Shown here in pieces: positions 36,572 through 48,269 of a DNA stretch of 64,000 bases. The DNA lies in NCBI GenBank assembly GCA_008692225.1, contig VICG01000001.1, positions 2,519,501 through 2,583,500 of the forward strand, read 5' to 3'. The DNA comes from Monilinia fructicola. Its lineage: Eukaryota; Ascomycota; Leotiomycetes; Helotiales; Sclerotiniaceae. The number at the start of each line of letters is the position of its first letter. Position 1 is the stretch's first letter. Made by a program: the position numbers and the translations under genes. A model generated the notes under the pieces. That model searched no databases. It was not told where the DNA came from and saw only the letters and a program-made list of their open reading frames with translations.

Positions 36572-37128
36572 TGCTAATCAAGTGTGAGGTTTGTAGTTGT
36601 GGTGTGAAATCTTCGACTTTGAACTATGTCTATGAAACAATTTTTGTTGCAAAGTATGAATTGGTGCTCTCCTATTATCAATAGAAAGACTCCTGTATGA
36701 ATACTGGGTAGCTATAATGAATTTGATTGAGAATAAATCGTAGGCTTACACAGTCAAGATAAATTATTACAGAGGTGTGGGATCGGTAATTGTTTAGCCC
36801 CGCAAGACAAGGCTGCGACCAAGGCTGATAAATCAATCCACAGCCACAACGAAGAATCAACCTGAAGCTCACAGATGAACAGGGTCCCAAGTCACTTTCC
36901 TAGAAGGCATATATTTGAGTGTTTACCAAAACGATTCATACCTAAAGAATTCATGTAGCTAGATCCCGTACCCAAGAATTCAAAAATTCTCATTTCGCGG
37001 TCCCGTTGGTATTGTTGGATGAAATCATACCCTTACCCAACATTGCAATGTAATGCCTGCCAGAAAACGCCCACACGTAAAAAGGAAATCGGCCGTATTA
37101 TCATCCCATCTTTAACGACTAATGTATC
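36572..37128. other. Intergenic between HEL2 and the SWIB gene
   Basis: Upstream flank of the HEL2-like gene and downstream flank of the SWIB gene, both on the minus strand. No repeats or coding exons stand out. Confidence 0.4.
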
Positions 37129-38152
37129 CTATTCCTCCTCAATCGGGTACAACTGTTTACCGAGAAAGCTTATTCATAGTAAACATGTGAACTTTGTCCT
37201 GCTTGAATACCAATTGCATCTTATCATCGCATATAATCTGACGTTTATCACTGGGGTCTTGAAGATTGTGACCTTTAATATGTTCCCAAATCTTCTTGAC
37301 AACTTGCGGCCGTGATAACTATTGACACATGTTAGTATGAAAAGGTGCTAAATAGAATGTGGTACGTACCGTTGGCTCCCCTACTAGATCTGCTAAAGCC
37401 GTGGAAAGATGGTATTGCTTCTGCTCCGAATTAGATGACTGCGCAATATTCCGGGTATATCAAGCAGCGTCTTACATGGAACCCGCCCTTCTTGACAGCC
37501 TCCTTAGGCTCCCCATCTGAGCCTAACTCCATATCACTATCATCTGCCGCCTTGACTTTTGCGGAGGACTTCTTTTTCTTTGGAGTACTCTTGCTCTTTT
37601 TGACACTCGCACTTCGTTTAGTTCCACCCCCTCGGGTTGACCCTTGATCTGCTATTCTCCTGTGCTTGTAGTAAAGCGGCTAGCTTCGCATCATCATCCT
37701 GCTTCTGTCGCTTCTTCTTTGGCTTCTCATCTTCGTCAGATCCATCAGTTTCGCGCTTCAGCGAGGGACTCTGCGATCCTTCATCTTTCACATATTCATC
37801 CTTGACGTGTCCATTGGTAGCAGGTGGAGAATCGTATGTATCCTGAGTGTGTTTCGAGATTTCGTCAAACCGTTCCAGGATCAAGGCTTTTACAGCATCC
37901 TTAAAAGATAAAATTAGCATTAGAAGCATGGAATTGAAGGAGGGGATCCACCTTTTTTGGTGAGAAAGATCGAAGCCCAGTTCTGCTTGAAGATCTTTGC
38001 GAATTTGTTTGGCAGAGATAGTACTGAGATCACCCTCTTTGAGAATTCTGTCAATGATAATGGAATACTTTGAATTTTCTTCCGGGGATACTTTCATCAA
38101 AGTTAGTGATACATCACGTTGAACAATATAAGTAGGAAGGCTTACAAGACAT
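37129..38152 (-). CDS. UAF30: DEK_C and SWIB/MDM2 domain protein, Uaf30-like
   Basis: Chromatin/RNA polymerase I upstream-activating-factor type protein (Uaf30/Tri1/Spp27 group). Five exons, the first only 7 nt (ATGTCTT, 38146-38152), then 37952-38090, 37476-37899, 37370-37420 and 37129-37318. The start reads MSLSPEENSKYSIIIDRILK into a DEK_C domain (STISAKQIRKDLQAELGFDL, DAVKALILERFDEI), then a Lys/Ser-rich linker (STPKKKKSSAKVKAADDSD). The SWIB domain follows: KQYHLSTALADLVGEPT, LSRPQVVKKIWEHIKGHNLQ, DPSDKRQIICDDKMQLVFKQ, VHMFTMNKL, LYPIEEE. About 270 residues. Frame breaks: A-run at the exon 2 donor (37953-37958), near 37630-37655 after LLQAQEN, and one extra T (minus strand) at 37165-37167 just before LGKQLYP. 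Confidence 0.88.
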
Positions 38153-38800
38153 CGTGTCGCTAGCAAGAAAACTCTTGTGCCAATATTAGATTCTAGGAGT
38201 TGTGCTACCTGCGAGGAGGGGATGGAATAGGGAATCCTGGGATAGGAAAGGTGACAAAATATAATTGATATCAAGTGAATCTTTAACCAACAAGGCAAAG
38301 CAATAGAGAAACTTTCTTTAAATGCAGTACGAATAGAAAGAACTTTTTAACTGCCAGTGGCGCCAAAGTTTGATATTGGAATATTATTGTTATTGTTGTC
38401 GCATTAATAGAATTAACCATGAGAAACTAAAACGAGAATATAAAGGAATTCCATCCAAAAAAGAGAATGGCTCAAAAGACAATTCGAATTGTGTTTGATC
38501 CTATGATGGTAAAAGCACTACTGGAGTTGAAGAGATGTAACAATAAGTATAAGTATAAGTATGGATATGGGTATGGGTATGAGTACAAATACGAATATGA
38601 ATATGAATGTGAATATGAAATGGATATGAATGATTCTCCTTCAAAGTTTGGTTTTCAAAATGTCGTTGGAAAGCTGCCCAGGTGATGATGCGACGAGACG
38701 AGAATGCAAGGATTTCAGTTCGAGCCTAGCCTAGCCTTTTGAACCTTTGTCATTAGCTCCGGGATCCATGGATGGATGTATGGATGGATGTAGGTACAGG
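38153..38800. other. Intergenic with TATGG/GTATGA-type repeats
   Basis: Includes a hexamer-like tract at 38548-38625 (TATAAG, TATGGG, TATGAA units) that is open in one frame as an alternating Tyr/Lys/Glu peptide. This is repeat-derived, not a gene. TGGATGTA units sit at 38768-38792, next to the element at 38803. Confidence 0.45.
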
Positions 38801-38802
38801 TA

Positions 38803-39328
38803 AGAGTTGTGGCCATAGCTTATCGCATCGCACCCTTACGTTTTTGCACACCAAAAACCTCTATTTTTTCAACTTTTAACATCCTTGATAAATTATTAAA
38901 TAATATGAAAAAGTTTTTATAATTTTTTAAATAAATATATAAAAAATTATTTAAAATTTTATAAAAATAAACTAATTTTTTTATATAATTTTTTTCTAAT
39001 AAAATATTGAATTTTATAAAATTAAATAATATAAAATTTTTAAAAAAATCGCTTATTTTATATAGGAAAAAGCGTTACATACAAGATTTTTTTTAAAAAA
39101 TTTCAATTTTAAAAAAAGCATAACTTTTTAAATAAAATTAATAAAAATAAACAGCTTTATATTTTATATTTTATTAATCTTAAAATATAATTAATAAAAA
39201 TTTTAAAAAAATATATAAATAATTATAAAAGTTATTGAAATTTTTAATTTGTATGAAGAAAACATGAATTTTTACAGGGATTTTGTTACGAAAACATAAG
39301 GTGTGCAATAAGCTGTGGCCGCAACTCT
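38803..39328. mobile_element. TA-flanked inverted-repeat element with RIP-like AT-rich body
   Basis: The left end at 38803 reads AGAGTTGTGGCCATAGCTTA. The right end, on the opposite strand from 39328, reads AGAGTTGCGGCCACAGCTTA. Similarity continues for about 20 more bases to a shared GTTTT, with a 4-base gap. Every substitution between the two ends is C/T, the direction RIP would leave. Both ends abut TA (38801-38802 and 39329-39330). The 526-bp element has no coding capacity. Its interior (38870-39290) is almost pure A/T, and the two halves look roughly complementary. This fits a non-autonomous Tc1/mariner-type element, or the stump of one, heavily mutated by RIP. Confidence 0.8.
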
Positions 39329-39330
39329 TA

Positions 39331-39844
39331 CTTTATATATGATCTGCGCTTACACTGTCATTAACATCTGGAGAGAGCCGCCTTCTATTCGTTGTTCTTT
39401 GATATTACTAATTTCTTATTAAATGTTTTTCAAATGCGCACTCAAGGTATTAGTTCTATTCGGTAGGTAGGTAGGGATTAATTATATGGTGTGTTGAGCC
39501 CATCCATGGATTCCAAGGTTGTTATTGTCCTGCATCAAGAATTACACTGTTCACGGAATGGCACTGGAATATGACCAGGTAGGTATTTTTTTTGGTAGTC
39601 AAACAGAATTTGAGTACCTAGGTAGGTGTATAATAAAGAATGATGGAAGAAAAAGATCTATTGATCACTGCTATTCAGTGATCTATTATCCGTTACAAAA
39701 TGAAAACAGATAAGCTAGGGAACGAACCCTCAACATCACTTTTATATTCATCATAATTGCTTATTCAAAAATAGGGAAAATGCCAATCCGTTTTGTAACC
39801 CTTTGCGCCATGAATAATCATACAGTTACAAATCCATGGCCACG
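39331..39844. other. Intergenic downstream of IRE1
   Basis: No gene. One TACCTAGGTA palindrome lies at 39615-39624. Confidence 0.4.
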
Positions 39845-42800
39845 CTAGGGGCTAGCTGGCTCATAGTATTCCTTGAAACGATCCACTTGATCCCATTCTA
39901 CCTCATACACGACATTCCAACATATGATCAATAGGTTAGGGAATTTCCTAGTCCAAAAGCTGAGGTAACCATCAGGTAGGGGACCGACATCTTTCTTCAA
40001 CTTATCGGGCATGTCCTCATAGTGATTCTTCTTATTTCTCAGCGCTCTAAGAAGATCCAAGAGTCGCGTGCCGGTATATTTTCTCTGCTTGCCCATCGAG
40101 TCCACGAATTCTTTCCCGAGAGGCTTAAGGAAATCGCCATGGCAAACATCTGGAGCCCATCTCTCAAGTTCCAAAAGAGCAGGACTGGGCGGATCCCGTT
40201 TTTCTTTTTCAAAGTGGTCAGAGACGTCGCAAAGGAAGTTTAATCGTTTCTTTGCCGACCAGAAAAAAGGATGAGCCATGACTTGTGCGGCGACTGGACG
40301 AGATTTTGGCTCTTTACCAAGCATAGAACCAATTAGGTCTTTAGCTTCGAAGGCATAATCTCCAAGGATTTCTAAGAGATCCAAATTGAAGTTGTTTTTG
40401 CGGATGTTCACCTCCCTCATGTATCGGTCTCCGCGTCTCCGCAATCGTAAGGATGGCTGCCTTTAGTCAAGACGTAGAAGAACACCAATCCAAGCGAGAA
40501 TATATCGATAGCACGTGTTGCTCTGCGATTGGGCATCACATCCGAGCTGACGAGGATTGAGCCTGATCCACCTCCATCTGTACTTGTATCAACCATAGTG
40601 CCTGGCTTGATATCATCGTCTAGGAGAAGCTCTGGTGCTCTCCAGCCAGATGTACCAGCGGCGTGCGCAGTAGTAGCCTTGAAAGATGACTGCTCCACTT
40701 CCAGTTTCTTACATAATCCGAAATCCGATACAAGGAGGCGAGGTTTACCGTTCTTACCCATCGCAACCAAGATATTCTGCGGCTTCAGATCACGATGAAC
40801 GATACGGAGGTTGTGAAGGTGCTGAATACCGTTGGCGATTTGGTAAAGTACGTTTGGTAAGTCCTTTTCACCACCACCTCGAGCCAAATCCATGTGCATG
40901 TGTGGCTTCTCAATCACATCAGCTAGTGAGGCAGGGCACAACTCCAAGGCAATGTAAAGGAATCCAGCAGCATTCTGCTGTGCAAAGTATCGAATGACTA
41001 GTATAATGTTAGAGGAGAGAAAGAATAGACTTCATGTAACACTTACCATTTGGATGGTCATCACTCTCTCTTAGTAGTTTAGTCTCTTGTGACGCAATGT
41101 CGTAGAACTGTATAAGCATCCTCTTGACAGCAACCGCACGACCATCGAACTTTCCTTCGAAGACCATGGTACCATTACTACCCATTCCAACTAATTTACC
41201 TTCATCCCACTTCCAATGCACCAATACGAATTTTGGAGCCAGAAACTTCCGCAGGATTATTAGACACCGTCTGAATATCCGGCTCAAGGGTTTTCTGTGG
41301 AAACATGTTTTGGGCATTGTGCACAGCGTCCTCAACGGTTGGGATTGGCTTTTGCACACAGCACCTTTCTGAGGGGTTTCTTGATCACTTCCAGCCTGGC
41401 TGGTACGATTACCTCCCTTTTTGTGTTTAACCCCCCCACCACGTCGTCCTCGCTTTCTCGTTTTTTTCTCAGGGGATGGCGGAGGAGCATCACCGGCGTC
41501 TTGTAAGATGTCCGACGCAGGGCCAGCATCATTAAGAACACCATCTTTGAGTGGCACAGTCGCAGCAGTGTCTTTAGGACCCTCGGCCAGAGGTGCAAAA
41601 TCTTTAATCTCGGAAGGCAATTCACCCATAGCTTTATCTTCTCGAATGTCCGGCAGATGAGCAGTCTCATGGCTGGTACTATCTGTGGAATCATCTTTTA
41701 GGTTATCAATTGAAGGCACGCCCTTGGTTGTTGATCGATCTTTGTGCGAAACAACGCCCTTTTTATTCTGAAGTCCATGGCGGCCAATCCAAGCTCGTAT
41801 TTGTCTTTGGTACGATATAAGCAGTACCATCAAAACAATGGAAAGAACAGGATTCCTGATCAATTCGACAAGATTTTCAATAGCTCTGCGGGGAATTTGC
41901 TGAAAGCTTTGTAAGAGGGTGGTTTCGCTTAAAAATTCCGGGGCGAGGTCTGGTACAGTCAATTCGCTTTGATTCTCATCCTCAAACATAGGAGCAGATA
42001 TTGTCAGACGGGGTTCGGTCTGCACATCAATGCAATGGACACCGGTCAGCGCCGCTGCCAGTTCAGGCTGATCCATTCTTTGCCAAGACTCATGTTTCCA
42101 CAATCCACGTTGGTAGCATTGAGCTTGAGAGCCTGCTACGGCTAGAGGATATGATTTTCCAGACATAGCATAGAAGCTTCCATCTTTAGAAAGATTGATC
42201 ACAACTCGGCTATTCCGGTTCTGATCCATCTCTAGTAATTCATTTTCGGCGGTCAGTTCAGGCTTAGGCTGTGGGAGCATCATTAGTTTCAGGTTCTTCT
42301 CCTCGGTGCCCCAGGGTCGTAAGATATCAAACACCCTCACGACAGGTGAAGGAAGCTTCTGTTGAAACAACAACTCGTGGTCCTTGTTGCGTTCACGATC
42401 CAAACCCATCACATGGCCATCCTGACCAGCGAGTATATATTTTGCTGTCGGGTGTTTGATGGTATTTGTCTCCATATCTCTTCGCGTCTTGGACATTAGG
42501 GCCCCATTCATTGTACATCAAGGTAGCAATGGGATGGTGATCCTTGCCAACGATGTTGACTTGGTACCTTGACAATCCCAACCAAATAGTAGGGTTTTGA
42601 CATTCGTCAGCTTCTTTGCCCGCAAACCCATGATCTGGACTACAGCTTTGATCCTTTGTATCGACGATGTAATCTCCTCCAAAGACCTGCAGTATTTTTC
42701 CATTGGTGGCATCAATGTGCACCATTTGGGTTTTCCTTGAACCGGTGTACACCACCTCGGGATCGTCACTTTGATATGGTGACATTTCGTCAACTAATTT

Positions 42801-43556
42801 TTTCTTCATTGTTAGGCCTGTGTTGGAGAGGCCACCGTCCGGTCGATAAATCCACAAGCCGCCGTGCTCAGTCGGTTCCACGATCCAGACGTAATCATCA
42901 AGACCCCATGACGTGGGGACCTCGTTGAAATCGGCAGATTTGTTTCTTTTGTGATGTTTGGTGGAGATCATCGAAATTTCAGGTAATTCTATGAAAACCC
43001 GTCAGCATTGGTGACTCTATACGTGACATGGGATGAAAGATGTGTAAGTGACATGACTTCGCCGGGATTACTTACGCATTCGCCATTTCTGTTTACCTGT
43101 ATTTCTATCGCGTGCCCACACACTTCCATCAACGGTCGCCAGTAGCACAAAATCTTCTACTTCCCAGTCTTGAATATCCCGCGCACTCGGCTGCGAAGAA
43201 CCCCATCCGGTAGACTGGAGATCATTGGACTCGAGTATACTGGACTTTGCAAGATGTGAAGGAGCTAATGGTGCTGAATCGGCGCTCGCATCGATTTTAT
43301 CGTGAGATCCGCGGTTTAGGCTCAAAGTATTCTTTCGTCGTAGAACATTCAAAGGGGTCTCGATGGTTTTTATTTTAGTTGCTTCGAGAGGAGTGCGTAT
43401 GGCCTCGGAATTGACAGCTTCGGGCGGGGATTCATGTTGCGTTAGAGCTGATCGCTGCTGCTGCTGAGCGTCGATTAACCATGGCAACACAAATAAGAAT
43501 GCTGCGAAGATGAATATATTATTCACGCCTTCGCCACAGGCCTGGGGCCTGACCAT
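39845..43556 (-). CDS. IRE1: Serine/threonine kinase-endoribonuclease Ire1
   Basis: ER-membrane sensor of unfolded proteins; its cytoplasmic RNase splices HAC1-type mRNA. Three exons: 43076-43556, 41047-42988 and 39845-40997; about 1,190 residues. In order: signal segment (NIFIFAAFLFVLPWLIDA); lumenal beta-propeller motifs (FVLLATVDGSVWARDRNTGK, VVYTGSRKTQMVHIDATNGK, ILAGQDGHVMGLDRERNKDH); membrane helix (NPVLSIVLMVLLISYQ); Lys/Arg-rich linker; kinase (LVGMGSNGTMVFEGKFDGRA, VAVKRM, IVHRDLKPQNILVAMG, LVSDFGLCKKL, GTSGWRAPELL, DIFSLGLVFFYVLTKGSHPY); and KEN RNase (RYTGTR-like KYTGTRLLDLLRALRNKKNH, YFPNLL-like RKFPNLLIICWNVVY). Frame breaks: 42440-42443 (+1), 41355-41360 (+2, CA repeat), 41206-41208 (+1), and an 8-bp tandem duplication at 40427-40442 between the kinase DCGD and RYMREVNI. 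Confidence 0.94.
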
Positions 43557-45201
43557 GATTGAAGGTCAACGTGTATTTGTTAATACTTCGCACAAAGCGA
43601 AGTCTGTTGAGGGAATAATTATGTCAAAAGACGGGTGACGAAAGGGAATTATCGTATGACGTTTGACAACAAGGTGAATAAAGATCAATCAATTGATGAA
43701 ATTGTTTTGACTTGAATGAATTGAGATCAAATGCAGTGAGTTGGAGAAAACTGGAAGAGGAACAATAATAAATTCTCAGAGTGCGTACGCTCGGTGAAAC
43801 GAAAGGAGGGATGATATTCGAAAGCGTGTGTGCTTGCTTCCAAGGTTGCTTTAGCCCTGGAGGTTGTGTGTGCGCGGTGCCCAGGTGGTTCGAGTCAAAA
43901 TTGAAGAGGCACGCTAAGAGAACAACATATGATCCACCGATGTGGGATGGGATGGGATGGTATACGGAGTAGATGGATGGGATGGATGCTTGGTAACAGT
44001 CGGGCAATGGTAGGATCTAGTAGAAACCCCAGGCAGGGCTTTTAGTCGATACACGCAAACCGATTATTATGGAGTTGCGAGGGGAGTAAAGGGAGGGGAG
44101 AGAAGAAACTACTAGAAGGAAATTGATCTGATCAAGAAAAAGCGGTTGGGTTAATAATACTGTAAGAGAGAGGTACAGTATGTCGGGTATGAATGGATGG
44201 ATATTTTAGGTATAATTCCGGTATAAGTCTATTTGGATGCATTCAAAAGATATCCATGGATCGGTGTGTGTGTATGGATGTGAATATGAATTATAGTTAT
44301 GATCCGATATTACCTAGGTATTCTACAATAGAAATATAGAAGATAGCCCTGGAGGAAGATTATATGATAACTTGAAAACGATAAGTGATAAATAATCCAT
44401 AGAAGAAGAAAACCTCGGGAAGTAGAAGTAGAAGAAACAAGAGGAGAATATAATAAATAAATGAGGATGAATAAGAATTATAAGGGGGTGTACCTAGTAT
44501 TTCTTTTAGCTTTTTAAGTATATTCGATAAAATCTGTGAAAATACCTAGTAGTACTTATTGTAATATTACTAGGTATACGGAGTACTCGACATACCTACG
44601 TAGGTCGCGCCACGGGTATTTATGTAAGCCCTGGAGGTTCAAAATATTCGTCAGCTTATGATAAGTCCTTGCAATTCTCATTCTATTCGAGTATGGAGTA
44701 CGCGGACTCTGTATTGCTCAGGTGGTATCATACTAGGTAACTATTGATTGTTCCAAGGTTGTTATTATTATTATTATCATTGTCATTCTTATCTTCACCA
44801 TCATCTACTTCTTCATCTTCTTTTGTACTTTCCTTCCTCCTCATACTTCACCGATTTTGAGATTCGGAATTGCTTGGACAATGATTCAGCACAACAACAA
44901 GCCGAGTACTAAAACTAGAGACTTTATTAATAAGGTTGATACTTTCGGTGTCATAAAAAAAAGTTAATTTGTATTGCTACTCTATACTACGTAGAATACA
45001 ATACAGTGCTACCTCACAATGAGTATCTATTAGGAACGGATAGAGAAGAATACATAATACTTGCAATGCTTTCATTTATCAAATGCATCCTGGTGATCGG
45101 ACAAACAAAGTAGAAAGAAGCAAAGTGCAAGCTTCATAATATATATGATCTCGACCATCTCTCTCTCCCCATTGGGTAGCATCAACCCTCAAACGTCCAG
45201 C
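43557..45201. other. Intergenic upstream of IRE1
   Basis: Includes the IRE1 promoter and leader. No gene supported. TACTCCGTA-type motifs lie at 43963-43971 and 44577-44585, a TACCTAGGTA palindrome at 44311-44320, a TTATTA run near 44760-44780 and GGGATGGGATGG units near 43945-43985. Confidence 0.4.
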
Positions 45202-45942
45202 TTACCTAAATAACTTTACACCTCTGGTCATCACAGCACCCGGGGACACCTGCAGCGAGGACACACACACACACATTCCAGATCCGGCAGGATCTTTGCC
45301 TTCCCAAAAACAAAGCTTATTAACTTCCTTGGCCATCTGCCTCATCTGTTCCAAGCAGTGTTTCGCCACGGAAAAGTGCTCGAGACCACACCACAAGAGG
45401 GGTATAGGGCAAACAGAGGGGAAAGGACCAAGGGGGTTCGAACACTGAAAATGTAGAATGGGAACATCCTCAGGAGCTCTGCATGCCATGTTGATTTCGA
45501 CATAATTTTCAGATGTGGGTGGTAGGTCCTGAGCCGCGGACGCAGAAGGAAGTAATGAAAACCAATGGGAATATACTAACCCATGCATCATCCATTTATA
45601 GTATACTCACTCGGTGAATCTTTAACAGCGGTTTTGAGTCTTGTTAGATCGAGGTTCTCGATATGTCGAGAAACTTTGTTCGTGAATAAATATAAACCCC
45701 GGATCATATCTATATTGTCCATACTTTTGAACTTATCTGCATCACCAAGGCACAGAAGTTTCAGGACTTAGTTTGTACATCGAAGGGTTGTAATAAGGCA
45801 CAGCCGATGAGTTTGTCTACTTACATGCATACAATTTATAGAGCCTGATGTTGGATCTTCCATTCACGGGGCTGGTAATCACAGTTCGCTTCTTGGGCCA
45901 GATCCCTAAGGTTGGGTTGGATCTTCCGAGATTAGACACCAT
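45202..45942 (-). CDS. Spliced hypothetical protein, function unknown
   Basis: I do not recognise this gene, but its exon structure is coherent. Exon 1 (45825-45942) reads MVSNLGRSNPTLGIWPKKRT then VITSPVNGRSNIRLYKLYA and ends at a GTAAGT donor. After an 88-nt intron with CTAAG and GATGCAG, exon 2 (45611-45736) continues in phase: YKFKSMDNIDMIRGLYLFTN, KVSRHIENLDLTRLKTAVKD, then SP and a GTGAGT donor. The third exon lies in the frame running to 45202 (LPPTSENYVEINMACRAPED, a Cys-rich middle, FWEGKDPAGSG, a TG-repeat-coded CVCV, ending RGVKLFR). Its acceptor is uncertain: the best CAG (ending 45529) is out of phase, and an in-phase TTAG would give only a 35-nt intron. No signal peptide at the proposed start. 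Roughly 200 residues. Confidence 0.5.
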
Positions 45943-46083
45943 ACAAGACCATGAACATCTAAGGGCTGTTCATCCATTCATTATTGTTGCTGCAATATGT
46001 CTATGGTATAGTTGCTACAAATCCCCTTGCGCATGTTTGCATCTTCATAATACAGTCATCATTTTTTGTTTCTTTCATTACGC

Positions 46084-47780
46084 TCATCTTTCTCGTCTCC
46101 GTGGGGCACTGCGAATGATATTGTCCACTCTGAGGAGGAGCTATTTGGCATTAGTATTGTGGGCAAACATTGGATTGAGAATACTGACCTCGGCCGCCTC
46201 AGAAGCAGATGAAACCACTGCCTTCTTCAACTTGTAACTTTCAATGACTCCTAGTTCTCGCATGTCTGCGATTCCACCTCCTGGTGTCAAAAGATCTAGT
46301 CCGTAAGTCGACATACCATCGTATATAGCTGATCGGAGTCTGGCCACTAAATCACTTGAATCATAACCGGCGTTGTCAGCCAGAATGGTGGGCAATTGGC
46401 GCAGTGCTACTGCAAAAGATCCAACGGCGATCTGCTTCTTGCCGTCTACCTTGACGGCAGCTCCTTCAACAGCCTTAGCCATCAGCATCTCGGCACAACC
46501 TCCACCAAGGGTGGTTCTTGGCTCCTTGACAGTCTGTGAGAGGACTGCAAGAGCATCATGAAGGGATCTCTCTGCTTCGTCGAGTAGTTGCTCGGTGGCT
46601 CCTCTTAGAACAATCGTGCAAGCTTGGCCAGCAGCAACGCCGGAGAATTTGATAAGAGTATCTTCGCCAATGATAACTTCCTCAATCAAGTCACAGTGAC
46701 CGAGCTTGACTTGGTCAGGGTGATCGAATGTGGATGTAATCTCACCACCAGTAACCAAAGCCAATCGCTCAATGCCATCGAAATCAGCATGCTCGATAGA
46801 CATGATACCGGCATCCGAAAAGAGTTGTTCTGGCCAGTTGTAGATGAGTTGTCTGTTGATGAAACAGTTGATACCATGTGCCTTGATCTTGTCCACCTTT
46901 GCCTTCATCTTGTCCTTCTCGGCCTTCTCTAACTCAGCCAACTTTCCAGTGGAGCCAACCTTTACTCGAGCACCAAAAATCTTAATTTTATCTGTGTCCA
47001 TAGCGGTATTTGCAACGAGAATCTTAGCTTTCTCCAGTCGCTTGGGTTGATTGACTCCGATTTTCTTGTCCAAAATGAAACCTTCATCGAGATATGAATC
47101 GCTCAACTTTCCACCAGCCTTTTTGATGATTTGAATGTGACTTAAATCAGAAGAACCCTTCATACGCAAAACGGCGTCAACAGCCAACTCTGCGAACTGA
47201 ACTCGGTCTTGCGAGAGGACCTTGGAGCTTAAAGTTGTGCGTGCGATGGCTAACAAATCTTTTCTGAAAGCTTCAGCATTGCTGCTATGGTCCACCGCCG
47301 ACTTCTCTAATGCTGCAAGGGCAGCCTGGCTAGCTATTCTGTAACCTTCGATGATGGTCTGCGGATGTATTTTTTTGTCCACTAGCTTCTCAGCCTCTCG
47401 CAGAAGCTCTGCAGCTAACACTGTAACAGATGTAGTACCGTCTCCAACTTCGTCGTCCTGAACTTTGGAAATGTTTGACAAGAACTTTTGCAGCTGCGTT
47501 ATCTAAGGCAATAGCTTTGAGAATAGTAGCACCATCGTTGGTGACTAAGATTTCACCAGTACTTGCGCTCTGGAGAATCTTGTCCATACCCTTGGGTCCT
47601 AAAGTTGATTTGACTAAACAAATGTATCAGTAAATTGTAGTTGAAAGACTTCATGGAGGGGTTCAAAATACCTAAGTCTCCAACTGCGATAGCACCAACA
47701 AAGGCAGAGAGACGAGCGTTTTCTCCCTTCTCCTCAGTTGTGCCATCTTCGAAGATTTGGGTTGGGTTAAAGGAAGCCAT
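46084..47780 (-). CDS. CCT2: T-complex protein 1 subunit beta (CCT2)
   Basis: One of eight subunits of the cytosolic TRiC/CCT chaperonin that folds actin and tubulin. Exons 47672-47780, 46189-47613 and 46084-46140. Family features in order: [78 protein letters not shown] (the GDGTT nucleotide motif), [75 protein letters not shown], and the last exon [18 protein letters not shown]. About 529 residues, normal for the family. One extra A (minus strand) at 47474-47476 breaks the frame between KVLV and ISKVQ. Divergent from the eIF3b gene, with 489 bp between starts. Confidence 0.96.
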
Positions 47781-48269
47781 CTTGTCTTGTAAGGAGATAT
47801 GCTACAATTTTTCTGGGAAAACACCTCGTCGTCGCGTAAAGTTTCTAGGGGCGCGTCGAATAGTAATCGCTAATGTGGCTCTAAAATTGTTCGTTAGTGG
47901 CTCGCACACGAAAATTAAAAGTTGGGGAAAAATCGATTTTGTGACAGCCTTGTCTATTATTTTGAGGTTCCACCACTCACATTCTTTTAAGGGAGTTTTG
48001 TCCTTTTACTAGTATCAATTTGTGAATTAATTCTATACAAAAGTTGAGACTTTGGTTACAATAATAGATCAATATCAAATTAGATCAGATCAAATCATCT
48101 CTATCTAAAGTCCTATCGAATAGTCTAATTTGAATAGACTGTACGGAAGCGGGCTAGTGGGGTCAAAATTTCCAAACGAATTCACACAAAACTCATCAAC
48201 AACAACAATAATCGAACTGACAAAAGAACGCGCAAAACGTTGCTGGTTGATCGCATCATATTCGCAATC
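47781..48269. promoter_or_regulatory. Divergent promoter region, CCT2 / PRT1
   Basis: A 489-bp spacer separates the start codons of two highly expressed protein-synthesis and folding genes. I see AT-rich stretches and pyrimidine runs but no element I can name. Confidence 0.4.

Noticed and set aside
38467..38685. 72-codon frame with alternating Tyr/Glu/Lys
   Set aside because: It is the translation of a TATGAA/TATAAG repeat, with no flanking exon or similarity.
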